From positions 1 through 64,000 of the forward strand of contig CAJNCA010000001.1 in assembly GCA_905221145.1 (NCBI GenBank): a DNA stretch of 64,000 nt, in the 5' to 3' direction. Below, in pieces: positions 40,395-48,741 of this stretch. The first letter of the stretch is position 1. Each line of letters begins with the position of its first letter. The notes below the pieces were generated by a model. That model was given only the letters and a program-made list of their open reading frames with translations, was not told the DNA's origin and did not search any database. The translations under genes and the position numbers were made by a program. The stretch is from a bacterium. Lineage in GTDB: Bacteria; Bacillota; Bacilli; Lactobacillales; Streptococcaceae.

Positions 40395-41600
40395 ATGAAG
40401 AAAAAAATCTTAGCGTCACTTTTACTAAGTACAGTAATGGTTTCTCAAGTAGCTGTTTTAACAACTGCGCATGCAGAAACTACTGATGACAAAATTGCTG
40501 CTCAAGATAATAAAATTAGTAACTTAACAGCACAACAACAAGAAGCCCAAAAACAAGTTGATCAAATTCAGGAGCAAGTATCTGCTATTCAAACAGAGCA
40601 ATCAAACTTGCAATCTGAAAATGATAGACTACAAGCAGAATCTAAAAAGCTTGAGGGTGAAATTACAGAACTTTCTAAGAATATTGTATCTCGTAATGAT
40701 TCATTGCAAAAACAAGCTCGTAGTGCTCAAACAAATGGAGCTGCAACAAATTACATCAATACAATTGTGAACTCAAAATCAATTACAGAAGCTATTTCAC
40801 GTGTTGCTGCAATGAGTGAAATCGTGTCTGCAAATAACAAAATGTTGGAGCAACAAAAAGCAGATAAAAAAGCTATTTCTGAAAAACAAGTAGCAAACAA
40901 TGATGCAATTAATACAGTTATTGCGAATCAGCAAAAACTAGCTGATGATGCTCAAACATTGACAACTAAACAAGCTGAGTTAAAAGCTGCAGAATTGAAT
41001 CTTGCTGCTGAAAAGGCTACAGCAGAGGATGAAAAAGCAAGTTTACTTGAGAAAAAAGCTGCAGCGGAAGCGGAGGCTAAAGCAGCTGCCGAAGCAGAAG
41101 CTGCTTATAAAGCTAAACAAGCAAGTCAACAACAAACAGTCGTTGCTTCTGGAAATACAACTTTTACAGCAGAAGTTCAAGCAGTATCTAGCTCATCTGA
41201 ATCATCTTCAGCAGAATCAACAAGCTACACTCCTGCACCAGTCAAACATCGTCCGACATATAGTACAAACGCTTCAAGTTATCCAACTGGTGAGTGTACA
41301 TGGGGAGCTAAAACATTGGCCCCTTGGGCTGGAGACTACTGGGGTAATGGAGCACAGTGGGCTACAAGTGCAGCTGCAGCAGGATTCCGTACAGGATCTA
41401 CCCCTCAAGTTGGTGCGATTGCATGTTGGAATGATGGTGGATATGGACACGTAGCAGTGGTTACAGCTGTTTCATCATCAACAAGTATCCAAGTGTCTGA
41501 ATCAAACTATGGTGGAAACCGTACAATCGGAAATAAACGTGGATGGTTCAATCCTACTACAACTTCAGAAGGTTTTGTAACATATATCTATCCAAACTAA
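40395..41600 (+). CDS. pcsB: Essential septal peptidoglycan hydrolase PcsB
   Basis: PcsB splits the septal wall in daughter-cell separation and is activated by the FtsEX complex. The 401-aa secreted protein has a signal peptide (1-27, cleaved after AHA). A long coiled coil follows (about 30-260, with an Ala-rich stretch [21 protein letters not shown]), then a low-complexity linker and a C-terminal CHAP domain (about 295-401) with catalytic Cys301 and His352. The pneumococcal protein is 392 residues with Cys292 and His343, so this one is nine residues longer before the CHAP domain. A WalR box and an extended -10 lie upstream. Confidence 0.96.
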   Translation: MKKKILASLLLSTVMVSQVAVLTTAHAETTDDKIAAQDNKISNLTAQQQEAQKQVDQIQEQVSAIQTEQSNLQSENDRLQAESKKLEGEITELSKNIVSRNDSLQKQARSAQTNGAATNYINTIVNSKSITEAISRVAAMSEIVSANNKMLEQQKADKKAISEKQVANNDAINTVIANQQKLADDAQTLTTKQAELKAAELNLAAEKATAEDEKASLLEKKAAAEAEAKAAAEAEAAYKAKQASQQQTVVASGNTTFTAEVQAVSSSSESSSAESTSYTPAPVKHRPTYSTNASSYPTGECTWGAKTLAPWAGDYWGNGAQWATSAAAAGFRTGSTPQVGAIACWNDGGYGHVAVVTAVSSSTSIQVSESNYGGNRTIGNKRGWFNPTTTSEGFVTYIYPN

Positions 41601-41611
41601 TGAATGAAACG

Positions 41612-41637
41612 AAGAGGCTCGATTTGAGTCTCTTTTA
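41612..41637 (+). terminator. Terminator after pcsB
   Basis: AAGAGGCTC pairs with GAGTCTCTT (one G-T pair) around a 5-base loop, followed by a short T-run, 11 bp after the pcsB stop codon. Confidence 0.8.
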
Positions 41638-41680
41638 TGTTGTGTCTAGTTAACTTACTTTAAAAATCTACTAAAATAGC

Positions 41681-41709
41681 TTGAAAATATTGAAAAAGTA
41701 TGGTAAAAT
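41681..41709 (+). promoter_or_regulatory. Promoter of rpsB
   Basis: TTGAAA (41681-41686) and TAAAAT (41704-41709) with an upstream TGg extension are 17 bp apart. The predicted start near 41716 gives a leader of about 110 nt before rpsB, long enough for an autoregulatory structure. Confidence 0.7.
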
Positions 41710-41825
41710 GAAACTTGTCGTGTGAACGATAATACTCATTCTTGATGAATTGTGAAACAGTTGCCCTTGGGTCGTTTTGCGAGTTGAAGTCAAGAAGAGG
41801 AAAAAAACAAAAAGGAGAAATACTC

Positions 41826-42605
41826 ATGGCAGTAATTTCAATGAAACAACTTCTTGAGGCTGGTGTACACTTTGGTCACCAAACTCGTCGCTGGAACCCT
41901 AAGATGGCTAAGTACATTTTCACTGAGCGTAACGGAATCCACGTTATCGACTTGCAACAAACTGTAAAATACGCTGACCAAGCATACGACTTCATGCGTG
42001 ATGCAGCAGCTAACGATGCAGTTGTATTGTTCGTTGGTACTAAGAAACAAGCAGCTGATGCAGTTGCTGAAGAAGCAGTACGTTCAGGTCAATACTTCAT
42101 CAACCACCGTTGGTTGGGTGGAACTCTTACAAACTGGGGAACAATCCAAAAACGTATCGCTCGTTTGAAAGAAATCAAACGTATGGAAGAAGATGGAACT
42201 TTCGAAGTTCTTCCTAAGAAAGAAGTTGCACTTCTTAACAAACAACGTGCACGTCTTGAAAAATTCTTGGGTGGAATCGAAGATATGCCTCGTATCCCAG
42301 ATGTTATGTACGTAGTTGACCCACATAAAGAGCAAATCGCTGTTAAAGAAGCTAAAAAATTGGGAATTCCAGTTGTAGCGATGGTTGACACAAACACTGA
42401 TCCAGATGATATCGATGTAATCATCCCAGCTAACGATGACGCTATCCGCGCAGTTAAATTGATCACAGCTAAATTGGCTGACGCTATCATCGAAGGACGT
42501 CAAGGTGAAGATGCAGCAGCAGTTGAAGCAGAATTTGCAGCTTCAGAAGCTCAAGCAGATTCAATCGAAGAAATCGTTGAAGTTGTAGAAGGCGACAACG
42601 CTTAA
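41826..42605 (+). CDS. rpsB: 30S ribosomal protein S2
   Basis: S2 binds the 30S body and head junction and is needed for S1 docking. The 259-aa protein begins [27 protein letters not shown] and has the typical IDLQQT and [14 protein letters not shown] segments. The ATG at 41826 is preceded by AAAGGAG; an upstream in-frame ATG at 41742 would add an unrelated extension and is rejected. Codon use is strongly biased, as expected for a highly expressed gene. tsf follows after a hairpin. Confidence 0.98.
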   Translation: MAVISMKQLLEAGVHFGHQTRRWNPKMAKYIFTERNGIHVIDLQQTVKYADQAYDFMRDAAANDAVVLFVGTKKQAADAVAEEAVRSGQYFINHRWLGGTLTNWGTIQKRIARLKEIKRMEEDGTFEVLPKKEVALLNKQRARLEKFLGGIEDMPRIPDVMYVVDPHKEQIAVKEAKKLGIPVVAMVDTNTDPDDIDVIIPANDDAIRAVKLITAKLADAIIEGRQGEDAAAVEAEFAASEAQADSIEEIVEVVEGDNA

Positions 42606-42626
42606 TTCATATAAATAGTAATTACC

Positions 42627-42663
42627 TAGGAGGGCGGGGCTTAGCCCGGCTCTCCTATTTTTA
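42627..42663 (+). terminator. Strong hairpin and T-run between rpsB and tsf
   Basis: A GC-rich stem of about 12 pairs (TAGGAG...GCnGGGC with a 3-base loop, 3' arm ending TCTCCTA at 42657) is followed by six T's. It looks like a partial terminator that lowers tsf transcription relative to rpsB. The tsf ribosome-binding site (TAGGAGA, 42671-42677) repeats the 5' arm and is complementary to its 3' arm. Confidence 0.75.
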
Positions 42664-42683
42664 AAAAATATAGGAGAATCAAA

Positions 42684-43724
42684 ATGGCAGAAATTACAGC
42701 TAAACTTGTAAAAGAGTTGCGTGAAAAATCTGGTGCCGGAGTTATGGACGCTAAAAAAGCGCTTGTAGAAACAGACGGTGACATCGAAAAAGCGATTGAA
42801 TTGCTTCGTGAAAAAGGTATGGCTAAGGCAGCTAAGAAAGCTGACCGTGTTGCTGCAGAAGGTTTGACTGGTGTTTATGTTAACGGTAATGTTGCAGCAG
42901 TTATTGAAGTAAACGCTGAAACTGACTTCGTTGCGAAAAACGCTCAATTCGTTGAATTGGTAAATACTACAGCTAAAGTTATTGCTGAAGGAAAACCTGC
43001 TAACAATGAAGAAGCTCTTGCTTTGACAATGCCTTCAGGTGAAACTCTTGAAGCTGCATACGTATCTGCAACAGCAACTATCGGAGAAAAAATCTCATTC
43101 CGTCGCTTTGCATTGATTGAAAAAACAGATGCACAACACTTTGGAGCATACCAACATAACGGTGGACGTATCGGTGTTATTTCAGTTGTTGAAGGTGGAG
43201 ACGAAGCACTTGCTAAACAATTGTCAATGCACATCGCAGCGATGAAACCAACAGTTCTTTCTTATAAAGAATTGGATGAGCAATTCGTTAAAGATGAGTT
43301 GGCACAATTGAACCACGTTATCGACCAAGACAACGAAAGCCGTGCAATGGTTAACAAACCAGCTCTTCCACACTTGAAGTATGGATCAAAAGCTCAATTG
43401 ACTGATGAAGTGATTGCGCAAGCTGAAGCTGATATCAAAGCTGAGTTGGCTGCAGAAGGCAAACCAGAAAAAATCTGGGATAAAATCATCCCAGGTAAAA
43501 TGGATCGCTTTATGCTTGATAACACTAAAGTTGACCAAGCTTACACACTTCTTGCACAAGTATACATCATGGATGACAGCAAGACAGTTGAAGCATACCT
43601 TGAATCAGTTAACGCTTCAGTAGTTGAGTTCGCTCGCTTTGAAGTTGGTGAAGGTATCGAAAAAGCTGCAAACGACTTCGAAGCTGAAGTTGCAGCTACA
43701 ATGGCAGCAGCCTTGAATAACTAA
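42684..43724 (+). CDS. tsf: Elongation factor Ts
   Basis: EF-Ts is the nucleotide exchange factor of EF-Tu. The 346-aa protein has the N-terminal signature [37 protein letters not shown], the motif TDFVAKN and the HIAAMKP segment. Codon use is strongly biased, as in rpsB. The 346-residue length is typical of streptococci, which have a longer C-terminal part than E. coli. Confidence 0.98.
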   Translation: MAEITAKLVKELREKSGAGVMDAKKALVETDGDIEKAIELLREKGMAKAAKKADRVAAEGLTGVYVNGNVAAVIEVNAETDFVAKNAQFVELVNTTAKVIAEGKPANNEEALALTMPSGETLEAAYVSATATIGEKISFRRFALIEKTDAQHFGAYQHNGGRIGVISVVEGGDEALAKQLSMHIAAMKPTVLSYKELDEQFVKDELAQLNHVIDQDNESRAMVNKPALPHLKYGSKAQLTDEVIAQAEADIKAELAAEGKPEKIWDKIIPGKMDRFMLDNTKVDQAYTLLAQVYIMDDSKTVEAYLESVNASVVEFARFEVGEGIEKAANDFEAEVAATMAAALNN

Positions 43725-43728
43725 TAAT

Positions 43729-43757
43729 AAAAAGGAAGCCAAATTGCTTCCTTTTTT
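43729..43757 (+). terminator. Terminator after tsf
   Basis: A perfect AAAAGGAAGC/GCTTCCTTTT stem with a 6-base loop and a T-run lies directly after the tsf stop codons. Confidence 0.9.
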
Positions 43758-43804
43758 CTATGCAGTCGATCTTTATAGGGAGATGTTCCTACTTTCAAGG
43801 TACA

Positions 43805-43829
43805 AATAAAAAGCCCTATAATAAGGGCT
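43805..43829 (-). terminator. Terminator after cysK
   Basis: On the minus strand a perfect AGCCCT/AGGGCT stem with a T-run follows the cysK stop codon. Confidence 0.85.
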
Positions 43830-43845
43830 AAGTGTATTTAGGAGA

Positions 43846-44772
43846 CTACACTTCAAATTCATAGAGTGCTGTAGACAAATAACGTTCACCGTTATCTGGT
43901 GCTAGAGCAAGAACCTTCTTACCTGTACCTAATTTCTTAGCAACTTCAATGGCTCCATAGATAGCTGCAGCTGAAGAAATACCAACAAGGAAGCCTTCTT
44001 TTCCACCAATTTCACGTCCAAGTGCGAGAGCATCGTCTGATGTTACACGAACGATACCATCATAGGCTTTAGTATCAAGTGTATCAGGAATAAATCCAGC
44101 TGAGATACCTTGAATTTTGTGTGGTCCAGGTTTTTCACCAGATAGAATAGCAGATTCGTCTGCTTCTACTGCAAAAACTTGAATGTTAGAATTTGCTGAT
44201 TTGAGTGCATGAGAAACACCAGAAATTGTTCCACCGGTACCAACTCCAGCAACAAAGGCATCTAATCCATCTTTACCGAAAGCAGCTAGTATCTCAGCTC
44301 CTGTTGTTCTTTCGTGTACTTCTGGATTAGCTGGATTGTCAAACTGAAGAGGAAGGAAACCATCACGTTCAGCAGCGATTTCTTGGGCCTTGGCAATAGC
44401 ACCTTTCATTCCTTCGCTACCAGGAGTGAGGACGAGTTCAGCGCCATAGGCTTGGATAATCTTACGGCGTTCTACACTCATAGTTTCAGGCATAACGATG
44501 ACGACTTTATACCCTTTAGCAGCACCTACCCATGACAGTCCAATACCAGTGTTTCCACTTGTTGCTTCAACAATGGTAGCACCCGGTTTTAGAATACCGT
44601 CTTGTTCAGCTTTTTCAATCATGCTAAGAGCAATACGGTCTTTTACAGAAGAACCAGGGTTAAATGCTTCAAGTTTTACATAGACGTCCGCAGCACCTTC
44701 TGGCACAATATTGTTGAGTTTAACAATCGGAGTTTGACCGATTAGTTCAGTAATGTTGTTATAAATAGACAT
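43846..44772 (-). CDS. cysK: O-acetylserine (thiol)-lyase (cysteine synthase)
   Basis: CysK makes cysteine from O-acetylserine and sulfide with pyridoxal phosphate. The 308-aa protein has the PLP lysine at position 44 ([12 protein letters not shown]), the substrate loop [11 protein letters not shown] and the phosphate-binding GTGGTISG loop. A promoter (TTTACA 44830-44825, TATACT 44807-44802, minus, spacer 17) lies upstream. It forms a single transcription unit. Confidence 0.95.
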   Translation of the reverse strand: MSIYNNITELIGQTPIVKLNNIVPEGAADVYVKLEAFNPGSSVKDRIALSMIEKAEQDGILKPGATIVEATSGNTGIGLSWVGAAKGYKVVIVMPETMSVERRKIIQAYGAELVLTPGSEGMKGAIAKAQEIAAERDGFLPLQFDNPANPEVHERTTGAEILAAFGKDGLDAFVAGVGTGGTISGVSHALKSANSNIQVFAVEADESAILSGEKPGPHKIQGISAGFIPDTLDTKAYDGIVRVTSDDALALGREIGGKEGFLVGISSAAAIYGAIEVAKKLGTGKKVLALAPDNGERYLSTALYEFEV

Positions 44773-44801
44773 ATGAATACCTCTTTGTATAAGATATCTC
44801 T

Positions 44802-44830
44802 AGTATAACGCTATCTATACCATTTGTAAA
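44802..44830 (-). promoter_or_regulatory. Promoter of cysK
   Basis: On the minus strand TTTACA (44830-44825) and TATACT (44807-44802) have a 17-bp spacer, 30 bp before the cysK start codon. Confidence 0.7.
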
Positions 44831-44836
44831 ATATAG

Positions 44837-44866
44837 AAATCCTATCGAAGTGATAGGATTTTTTTA
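44837..44866 (-). terminator. Terminator after the PH-domain gene
   Basis: A perfect AAATCCTATC/GATAGGATTT stem lies directly downstream of the PH-domain gene on the minus strand, overlapping the upstream part of the cysK promoter region. Confidence 0.75.
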
Positions 44867-44868
44867 TA

Positions 44869-45312
44869 TCACAGGTTTAAGCCATTAATTTTCAACCGAT
44901 TGTGATAAGCTAATTCTAATAAATAGGTGTAAAGTGGAACGATATCCGTTTTCTTAGGGAATTCAAATTTATGAGCACTAAAATGCTCATTATGTGCTTT
45001 TAGAAAGACATTTTCTAAATAAGTAATAGTAATTTCACTATCATCTATACCTGCTCCAGCAGTTTCCATTTCAACGTTAACAATGTTCATCAAAAAGATT
45101 GATTTAATAGACATCTTACGACCAGTAGCGCCTTGTTTATCTGTAAAGATAATACGGATATTTGTAAATATAATTGAGTCACGAATCAGTTTATATCCAC
45201 TTTGAATTTCTTCATTTTCTAGTAAATATTTTCCATATTCTTTGATAAGAGTTTCTTTGACTTGCTCGCTAAAGTTACCAGCGAGTCCTTGAATGAACTT
45301 TCCAAATGCCAT
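44869..45312 (-). CDS. Bacterial PH-domain protein (bPH_1 family)
   Basis: This 147-aa soluble protein resembles the bacterial pleckstrin-homology family (PF08000), with a core DSIIFTNIRIIFTDKQGATGRKMSIKSIFLMNIVNVEMETAG. Members form pentameric rings; the function is unknown. It lies 15 bp after the yigZ-family gene on the same strand and is probably co-transcribed with it. Confidence 0.8.
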   Translation of the reverse strand: MAFGKFIQGLAGNFSEQVKETLIKEYGKYLLENEEIQSGYKLIRDSIIFTNIRIIFTDKQGATGRKMSIKSIFLMNIVNVEMETAGAGIDDSEITITYLENVFLKAHNEHFSAHKFEFPKKTDIVPLYTYLLELAYHNRLKINGLNL

Positions 45313-45327
45313 ATTTCTCTCCTTTGT

Positions 45328-45963
45328 TTACACTAAATTTACAGGAACTTCAACTTCTCGTAAACCTTGATCAGTTAAAGTGACCTTTCCATTAAAAAAC
45401 TCTACAAGTGCAGCTTTAATAGTTTCTTTTTCTTCTTTATCAACATAAATCATCGTATCGACTTGATCTGTAAAGTTTGTATCCATCTCCATGAGATTAT
45501 GTTCTTTAAGGAAGTTACTGTACTCTTGGTACTGAGCGTAAGACATTTGAATAGCAATGCCAGCCTGTTCCTTTATTTCAATGATGCCAATTTCTTTGAC
45601 AGCTAAGGCGACACTACCGGCGTAAGCACGAATCAATCCGCCAGATCCTAGCTTAATGCCACCAAAGTAGCGTGTCACGACCACACAGACATTAGTAAGA
45701 TTATGATTTTCTAGCACCCCAAGCATGGGAACCCCAGCAGTACCACTGGGCTCACCATCATCACTTGTACGTTTGATTTCACTACGTTCCCCAATAATGA
45801 AGGCAGAGCAGTTATGCGTCGCTTTGTAGTGCTCTTTTTTGATGGTGGTGATGAATTCACGAGCCTCTTCTTCGCTATAAACACGCTTGGCATGACAGAT
45901 AAAGCGGGATTTTTTGATTTCTTCTTGGACTTGTCCGTCCTCTTTAATTGTTCTAAATTCCAT
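45328..45963 (-). CDS. YigZ/YvyE (IMPACT) family protein
   Basis: A 211-aa member of the IMPACT family is recognised by the motif KRTSDDGEPSGTAGVPMLGVL and the N-terminal KKSRFICHAKRV. A C-terminal DUF1949 ferredoxin-like domain follows (about 140-205). The eukaryotic relative regulates Gcn2; the bacterial role is unclear. It is divergent from comFA, and only 56 bp, including the cin-box, separate the start codons. Confidence 0.88.
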   Translation of the reverse strand: MEFRTIKEDGQVQEEIKKSRFICHAKRVYSEEEAREFITTIKKEHYKATHNCSAFIIGERSEIKRTSDDGEPSGTAGVPMLGVLENHNLTNVCVVVTRYFGGIKLGSGGLIRAYAGSVALAVKEIGIIEIKEQAGIAIQMSYAQYQEYSNFLKEHNLMEMDTNFTDQVDTMIYVDKEEKETIKAALVEFFNGKVTLTDQGLREVEVPVNLV

Positions 45964-46004
45964 GATTTAATTGTACTAAAAAAACATCTAAAGTGCTAGG
46001 CTTT

Positions 46005-46012
46005 TACGAATA
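46005..46012 (+). promoter_or_regulatory. Cin-box (ComX promoter) of comFA
   Basis: TACGAATA is a perfect match to the competence sigma factor promoter box. It ends only 7 bases before the comFA ATG at 46020, so transcription is predicted to start at or next to the start codon. Confidence 0.92.
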
Positions 46013-46019
46013 AAGAAGT

Positions 46020-47318
46020 ATGAAAGTAAATCCAAACTATCTCGGTCGTTTGTTTACTGAGAATGAATTAACAGAAGAGGAACGTCAGTTGGCGGAGAAA
46101 CTCCCAGCAATGAGAAAGGAGAAGGGGAAACTTGTCTGTCAACGTTGTGATAGTACTATTCTAGAAGAATGGTATTTGCCCATCGGTGCTTACTATTGTC
46201 GGGAGTGCTTGCTGATGAAGCGAGTCAGGAGTGACCAAGCTTTATACTATTTTCCACAGGAGAATTTTCCTAAACAGGATGTTCTTAAATGGCGTGGTCA
46301 ATTAACTCCTTTTCAAGAGAAGGTGTCAGAGGGACTGATTCAAGCAGTAGATAATCAAGAGCCAACTTTAGTTCATGCGGTGACAGGGGCTGGAAAGACA
46401 GAAATGATTTATCAAGTTGTGGCTAAGGTGATCAATGCGGGTGGTGCAGTATGTTTGGCCAGTCCTCGCATAGATGTTTGTTTGGAGCTATACAAGCGTC
46501 TGCAAGATGATTTTGCTTGTGAGATAGCCCTGCTACATGGAGAATCAGAACCGTACTTCCGAACACCATTAGTTGTTGCGACGACCCATCAGTTATTGAA
46601 ATTTTATCAAGCTTTTGATTTACTGATAGTGGATGAAGTAGATGCCTTTCCTTATGTTGATAATCCAACGCTTTACCATGCTGTCAAGAATAGTGTAAAG
46701 GAGAATGGGCTGAGAATCTTTTTAACAGCGACTTCGACAGCTGAATTAGATAGGAAAGTCCGTTTAGGAAAACTAAAAAGATTGAGCTTGCCTAGACGAT
46801 TTCATGGGAATCCTTTGATTATTCCTAAACCAGTTTGGTTATCGGATTTTAATCGCTATTTGGATAAGAATCGTTTGTCACCAAAGTTAAAGTTTTATAT
46901 TGAGAAACAGAGAAAGACAGCTTATCCGTTACTCATTTTTGCATCAGAAATTAAAAAAGGGGAGCAACTAAAAGAAATCTTACAGGAGCAATTTCCAAAT
47001 GAGAAAATTGGTTTTGTGTCTTCCGTAACAGAAGATCGATTAGAGCAGGTGCAAGCTTTTCGAGATGGAGAACTGACAATACTTATTAGTACGACAATTT
47101 TGGAGCGTGGAGTTACCTTCCCTTGTGTGGACGTTTTTGTAGTAGAGGCCAATCATCGTCTGTTTACCAAGTCTAGTTTGATTCAGATTGGTGGACGAGT
47201 TGGACGAAGCATGGATAGACCGACAGGAGATTTACTTTTCTTTCATGATGGATTAAATGCTTCAATCAAGAAGGCAATTAAGGAAATTCAGCAGATGAAC
47301 AAGGAGGCAGGCTTATGA
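46020..47318 (+). CDS. comFA: Competence DNA-translocation ATPase ComFA
   Basis: ComFA is a DEAD-box-like ATPase at the inner membrane that helps pull transforming single-stranded DNA through ComEC. The 432-aa protein has an N-terminal zinc finger with Cys40, Cys43, Cys60 and Cys63, Walker A VTGAGKTE (121-128), a DEVD box (205-208) and helicase C motifs ISTTILERGVTF and QIGGRVGRS. It overlaps comFC by 4 bp. Expression should depend on ComX through the adjacent cin-box. Confidence 0.96.
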   Translation: MKVNPNYLGRLFTENELTEEERQLAEKLPAMRKEKGKLVCQRCDSTILEEWYLPIGAYYCRECLLMKRVRSDQALYYFPQENFPKQDVLKWRGQLTPFQEKVSEGLIQAVDNQEPTLVHAVTGAGKTEMIYQVVAKVINAGGAVCLASPRIDVCLELYKRLQDDFACEIALLHGESEPYFRTPLVVATTHQLLKFYQAFDLLIVDEVDAFPYVDNPTLYHAVKNSVKENGLRIFLTATSTAELDRKVRLGKLKRLSLPRRFHGNPLIIPKPVWLSDFNRYLDKNRLSPKLKFYIEKQRKTAYPLLIFASEIKKGEQLKEILQEQFPNEKIGFVSSVTEDRLEQVQAFRDGELTILISTTILERGVTFPCVDVFVVEANHRLFTKSSLIQIGGRVGRSMDRPTGDLLFFHDGLNASIKKAIKEIQQMNKEAGL

Positions 47319-47977
47319 AGTGTTTGTTATGTGGGCAGACTATGAAGACTGTTTTAACTTTTAGTAGTCTCTTACTTCTGAAGAATGATGAGTCTTGTCT
47401 TTGTTCAGACTGTGATTCTACTTTTGAGAGAATTGGAGAAAAGAACTGTCCAAATTGTATGAAAACAGGTTTGTCAACAAAGTGTCAAGAATGTCAATTG
47501 TGGTGTAAAGAAGGCGTTGAGGTCAATCATAGAGCGATTTTTACTTACAATCAAGCTATGAAAGATTTTTTCAGTCGGTATAAGTTTGATGGTGACTTCC
47601 TTTTAAGAAAAGTTTTCGCTTCATTTTTAAGTGAGGAGTTGAAAAAGTACAAAGAGTATCAATTTGTAGTCATTCCATTAAGTAAGGAGAGATATGCTGA
47701 CAGAGGATTTAATCAGGTTGGGGGCTTGGTAGATGCAGCAGGATTCAAGTATTTGGATTTATTAGAGAAAAGAGAAGAGCGAGCCAGTTCTTCTAAGAGT
47801 CGTTCAGAACGTTTAGCTACAGAACTTCCTTTCTCTATTAAAAGTGAAGTTACTATTCCTAAAAAAATCCTACTTATAGATGATATTTATACTACTGGAA
47901 CAACTATAAATCGTGTGAAGAAACTGCTGGAAGAAGCTGGTGCTGAGGATGTAAAAACTTTTTCCCTTGTAAGATGA
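47315..47977 (+). CDS. comFC: Competence protein ComFC (phosphoribosyltransferase-like)
   Basis: This 220-aa protein has an N-terminal multi-cysteine zinc finger (CLLCGQ, CLCSDC, CPNC, CQEC) and a C-terminal phosphoribosyltransferase fold with the PRPP motif ILLIDDIYTTGTT. ComFC interacts with ComFA and DprA and is needed for full transformation in pneumococcus. It overlaps comFA by 4 bp and is controlled by the same cin-box. Confidence 0.95.
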   Translation: MKCLLCGQTMKTVLTFSSLLLLKNDESCLCSDCDSTFERIGEKNCPNCMKTGLSTKCQECQLWCKEGVEVNHRAIFTYNQAMKDFFSRYKFDGDFLLRKVFASFLSEELKKYKEYQFVVIPLSKERYADRGFNQVGGLVDAAGFKYLDLLEKREERASSSKSRSERLATELPFSIKSEVTIPKKILLIDDIYTTGTTINRVKKLLEEAGAEDVKTFSLVR

Positions 47978-47986
47978 GGAAAAAAT

Positions 47987-48015
47987 TTGCAAAAATAAAA
48001 TGAAAGCGTTATAAT
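47987..48015 (+). promoter_or_regulatory. Promoter of hpf with cre-like sequence over the -10
   Basis: TTGCAA (47987-47992) and TATAAT (48010-48015) are 17 bp apart. The sequence at 48000-48014 (ATGAAAGCGTTATAA) fits the catabolite response element WTGNAANCGNWNNCW except for one base (A for C), and overlaps the -10. Confidence 0.6.
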
Positions 48016-48056
48016 GAAATCAGAAAAACAAAAATGTTTAGAAAGAAGGTACTCAT

Positions 48057-48605
48057 ATGATTAAATATAGTATCCGTGGTGAAAACCTAGAAGTAACAGA
48101 AGCAATTCGTGATTATGTAGTTTCTAAACTCGAAAAGATCGAAAAGTATTTTCAAGCTGAACAAGAGTTGGATGCTCGAGTTAACTTGAAGGTGTATCGT
48201 GAAAAAACTGCTAAAGTGGAAGTGACAATTCCACTTGGCTCAATTACTCTTCGTGCAGAAGATGTGTCCCAAGATATGTATGGTTCAATTGACCTTGTAA
48301 CCGATAAAATTGAACGTCAGATTCGTAAAAATAAAACAAAAATCGAGCGTAAAAATAAAAATAAGGTAGCAACTAGTCAATTATTTACAGATGCTTTGGT
48401 GGAAGATACAAATGTTGTCCAGTCTAGAGTTGTTCGTTCAAAACAAATTGATTTAAAACCAATGGATTTGGAAGAAGCTATTCTACAAATGGATTTGTTG
48501 GGACATGATTTCTTTATCTATGTGGATGTTGAAGATCAGACAACCAATGTGATTTATCGTCGTGAAGATGGCGAAATTGGTCTGTTAGAGGTTAAAGAGT
48601 CTTAA
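48057..48605 (+). CDS. hpf: Long-form ribosome hibernation-promoting factor
   Basis: Long HPF dimerises 70S ribosomes into inactive 100S particles in stationary phase. The 182-aa protein has an N-terminal S30AE domain (1-100) that binds the ribosome and a C-terminal dimerisation domain (about 125-180, ending FIYVDVEDQTTNVIYRREDGEIGLL). An AGAAGG ribosome-binding site precedes the ATG. The gene has its own promoter after comFC. Confidence 0.95.
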   Translation: MIKYSIRGENLEVTEAIRDYVVSKLEKIEKYFQAEQELDARVNLKVYREKTAKVEVTIPLGSITLRAEDVSQDMYGSIDLVTDKIERQIRKNKTKIERKNKNKVATSQLFTDALVEDTNVVQSRVVRSKQIDLKPMDLEEAILQMDLLGHDFFIYVDVEDQTTNVIYRREDGEIGLLEVKES

Positions 48606-48716
48606 TTTTAATATGTGTAAAGGAAGATTTACTGAATTGTAAACCTTCCTTTTTCTTGCAATGGATAGAATTGCTGATTACACTTTTAAAAAGTCGCTTT
48701 TTGGTGGTTATTATGG

Positions 48717-48722
48717 TATAAT
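48717..48722 (+). promoter_or_regulatory. Extended -10 promoter of gdpP
   Basis: TGgTATAAT (-10 at 48717-48722) lies 19 bp before the ATG at 48742. This placement argues against the upstream in-frame ATG at 48661 as the start. Confidence 0.65.
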
Positions 48723-48741
48723 GGGTGCCAAGAGGTTTGGA

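Noticed and set aside
40990..41460. Alternative frames rich in Leu, Lys and Gln inside pcsB
   Set aside because: They come from the Ala/Glu/Lys-rich coiled coil read in another phase.
41742..41825. Upstream ATG extending ribosomal protein S2
   Set aside because: The extension has no family similarity; AAAGGAG and the conserved [13 protein letters not shown] start fix the ATG at 41826.
48661..48741. Upstream ATG extending GdpP by 27 residues
   Set aside because: An extended -10 at 48717-48722 lies inside the extension, and the ATG at 48742 gives the usual 657-aa length and an N-terminal membrane segment.
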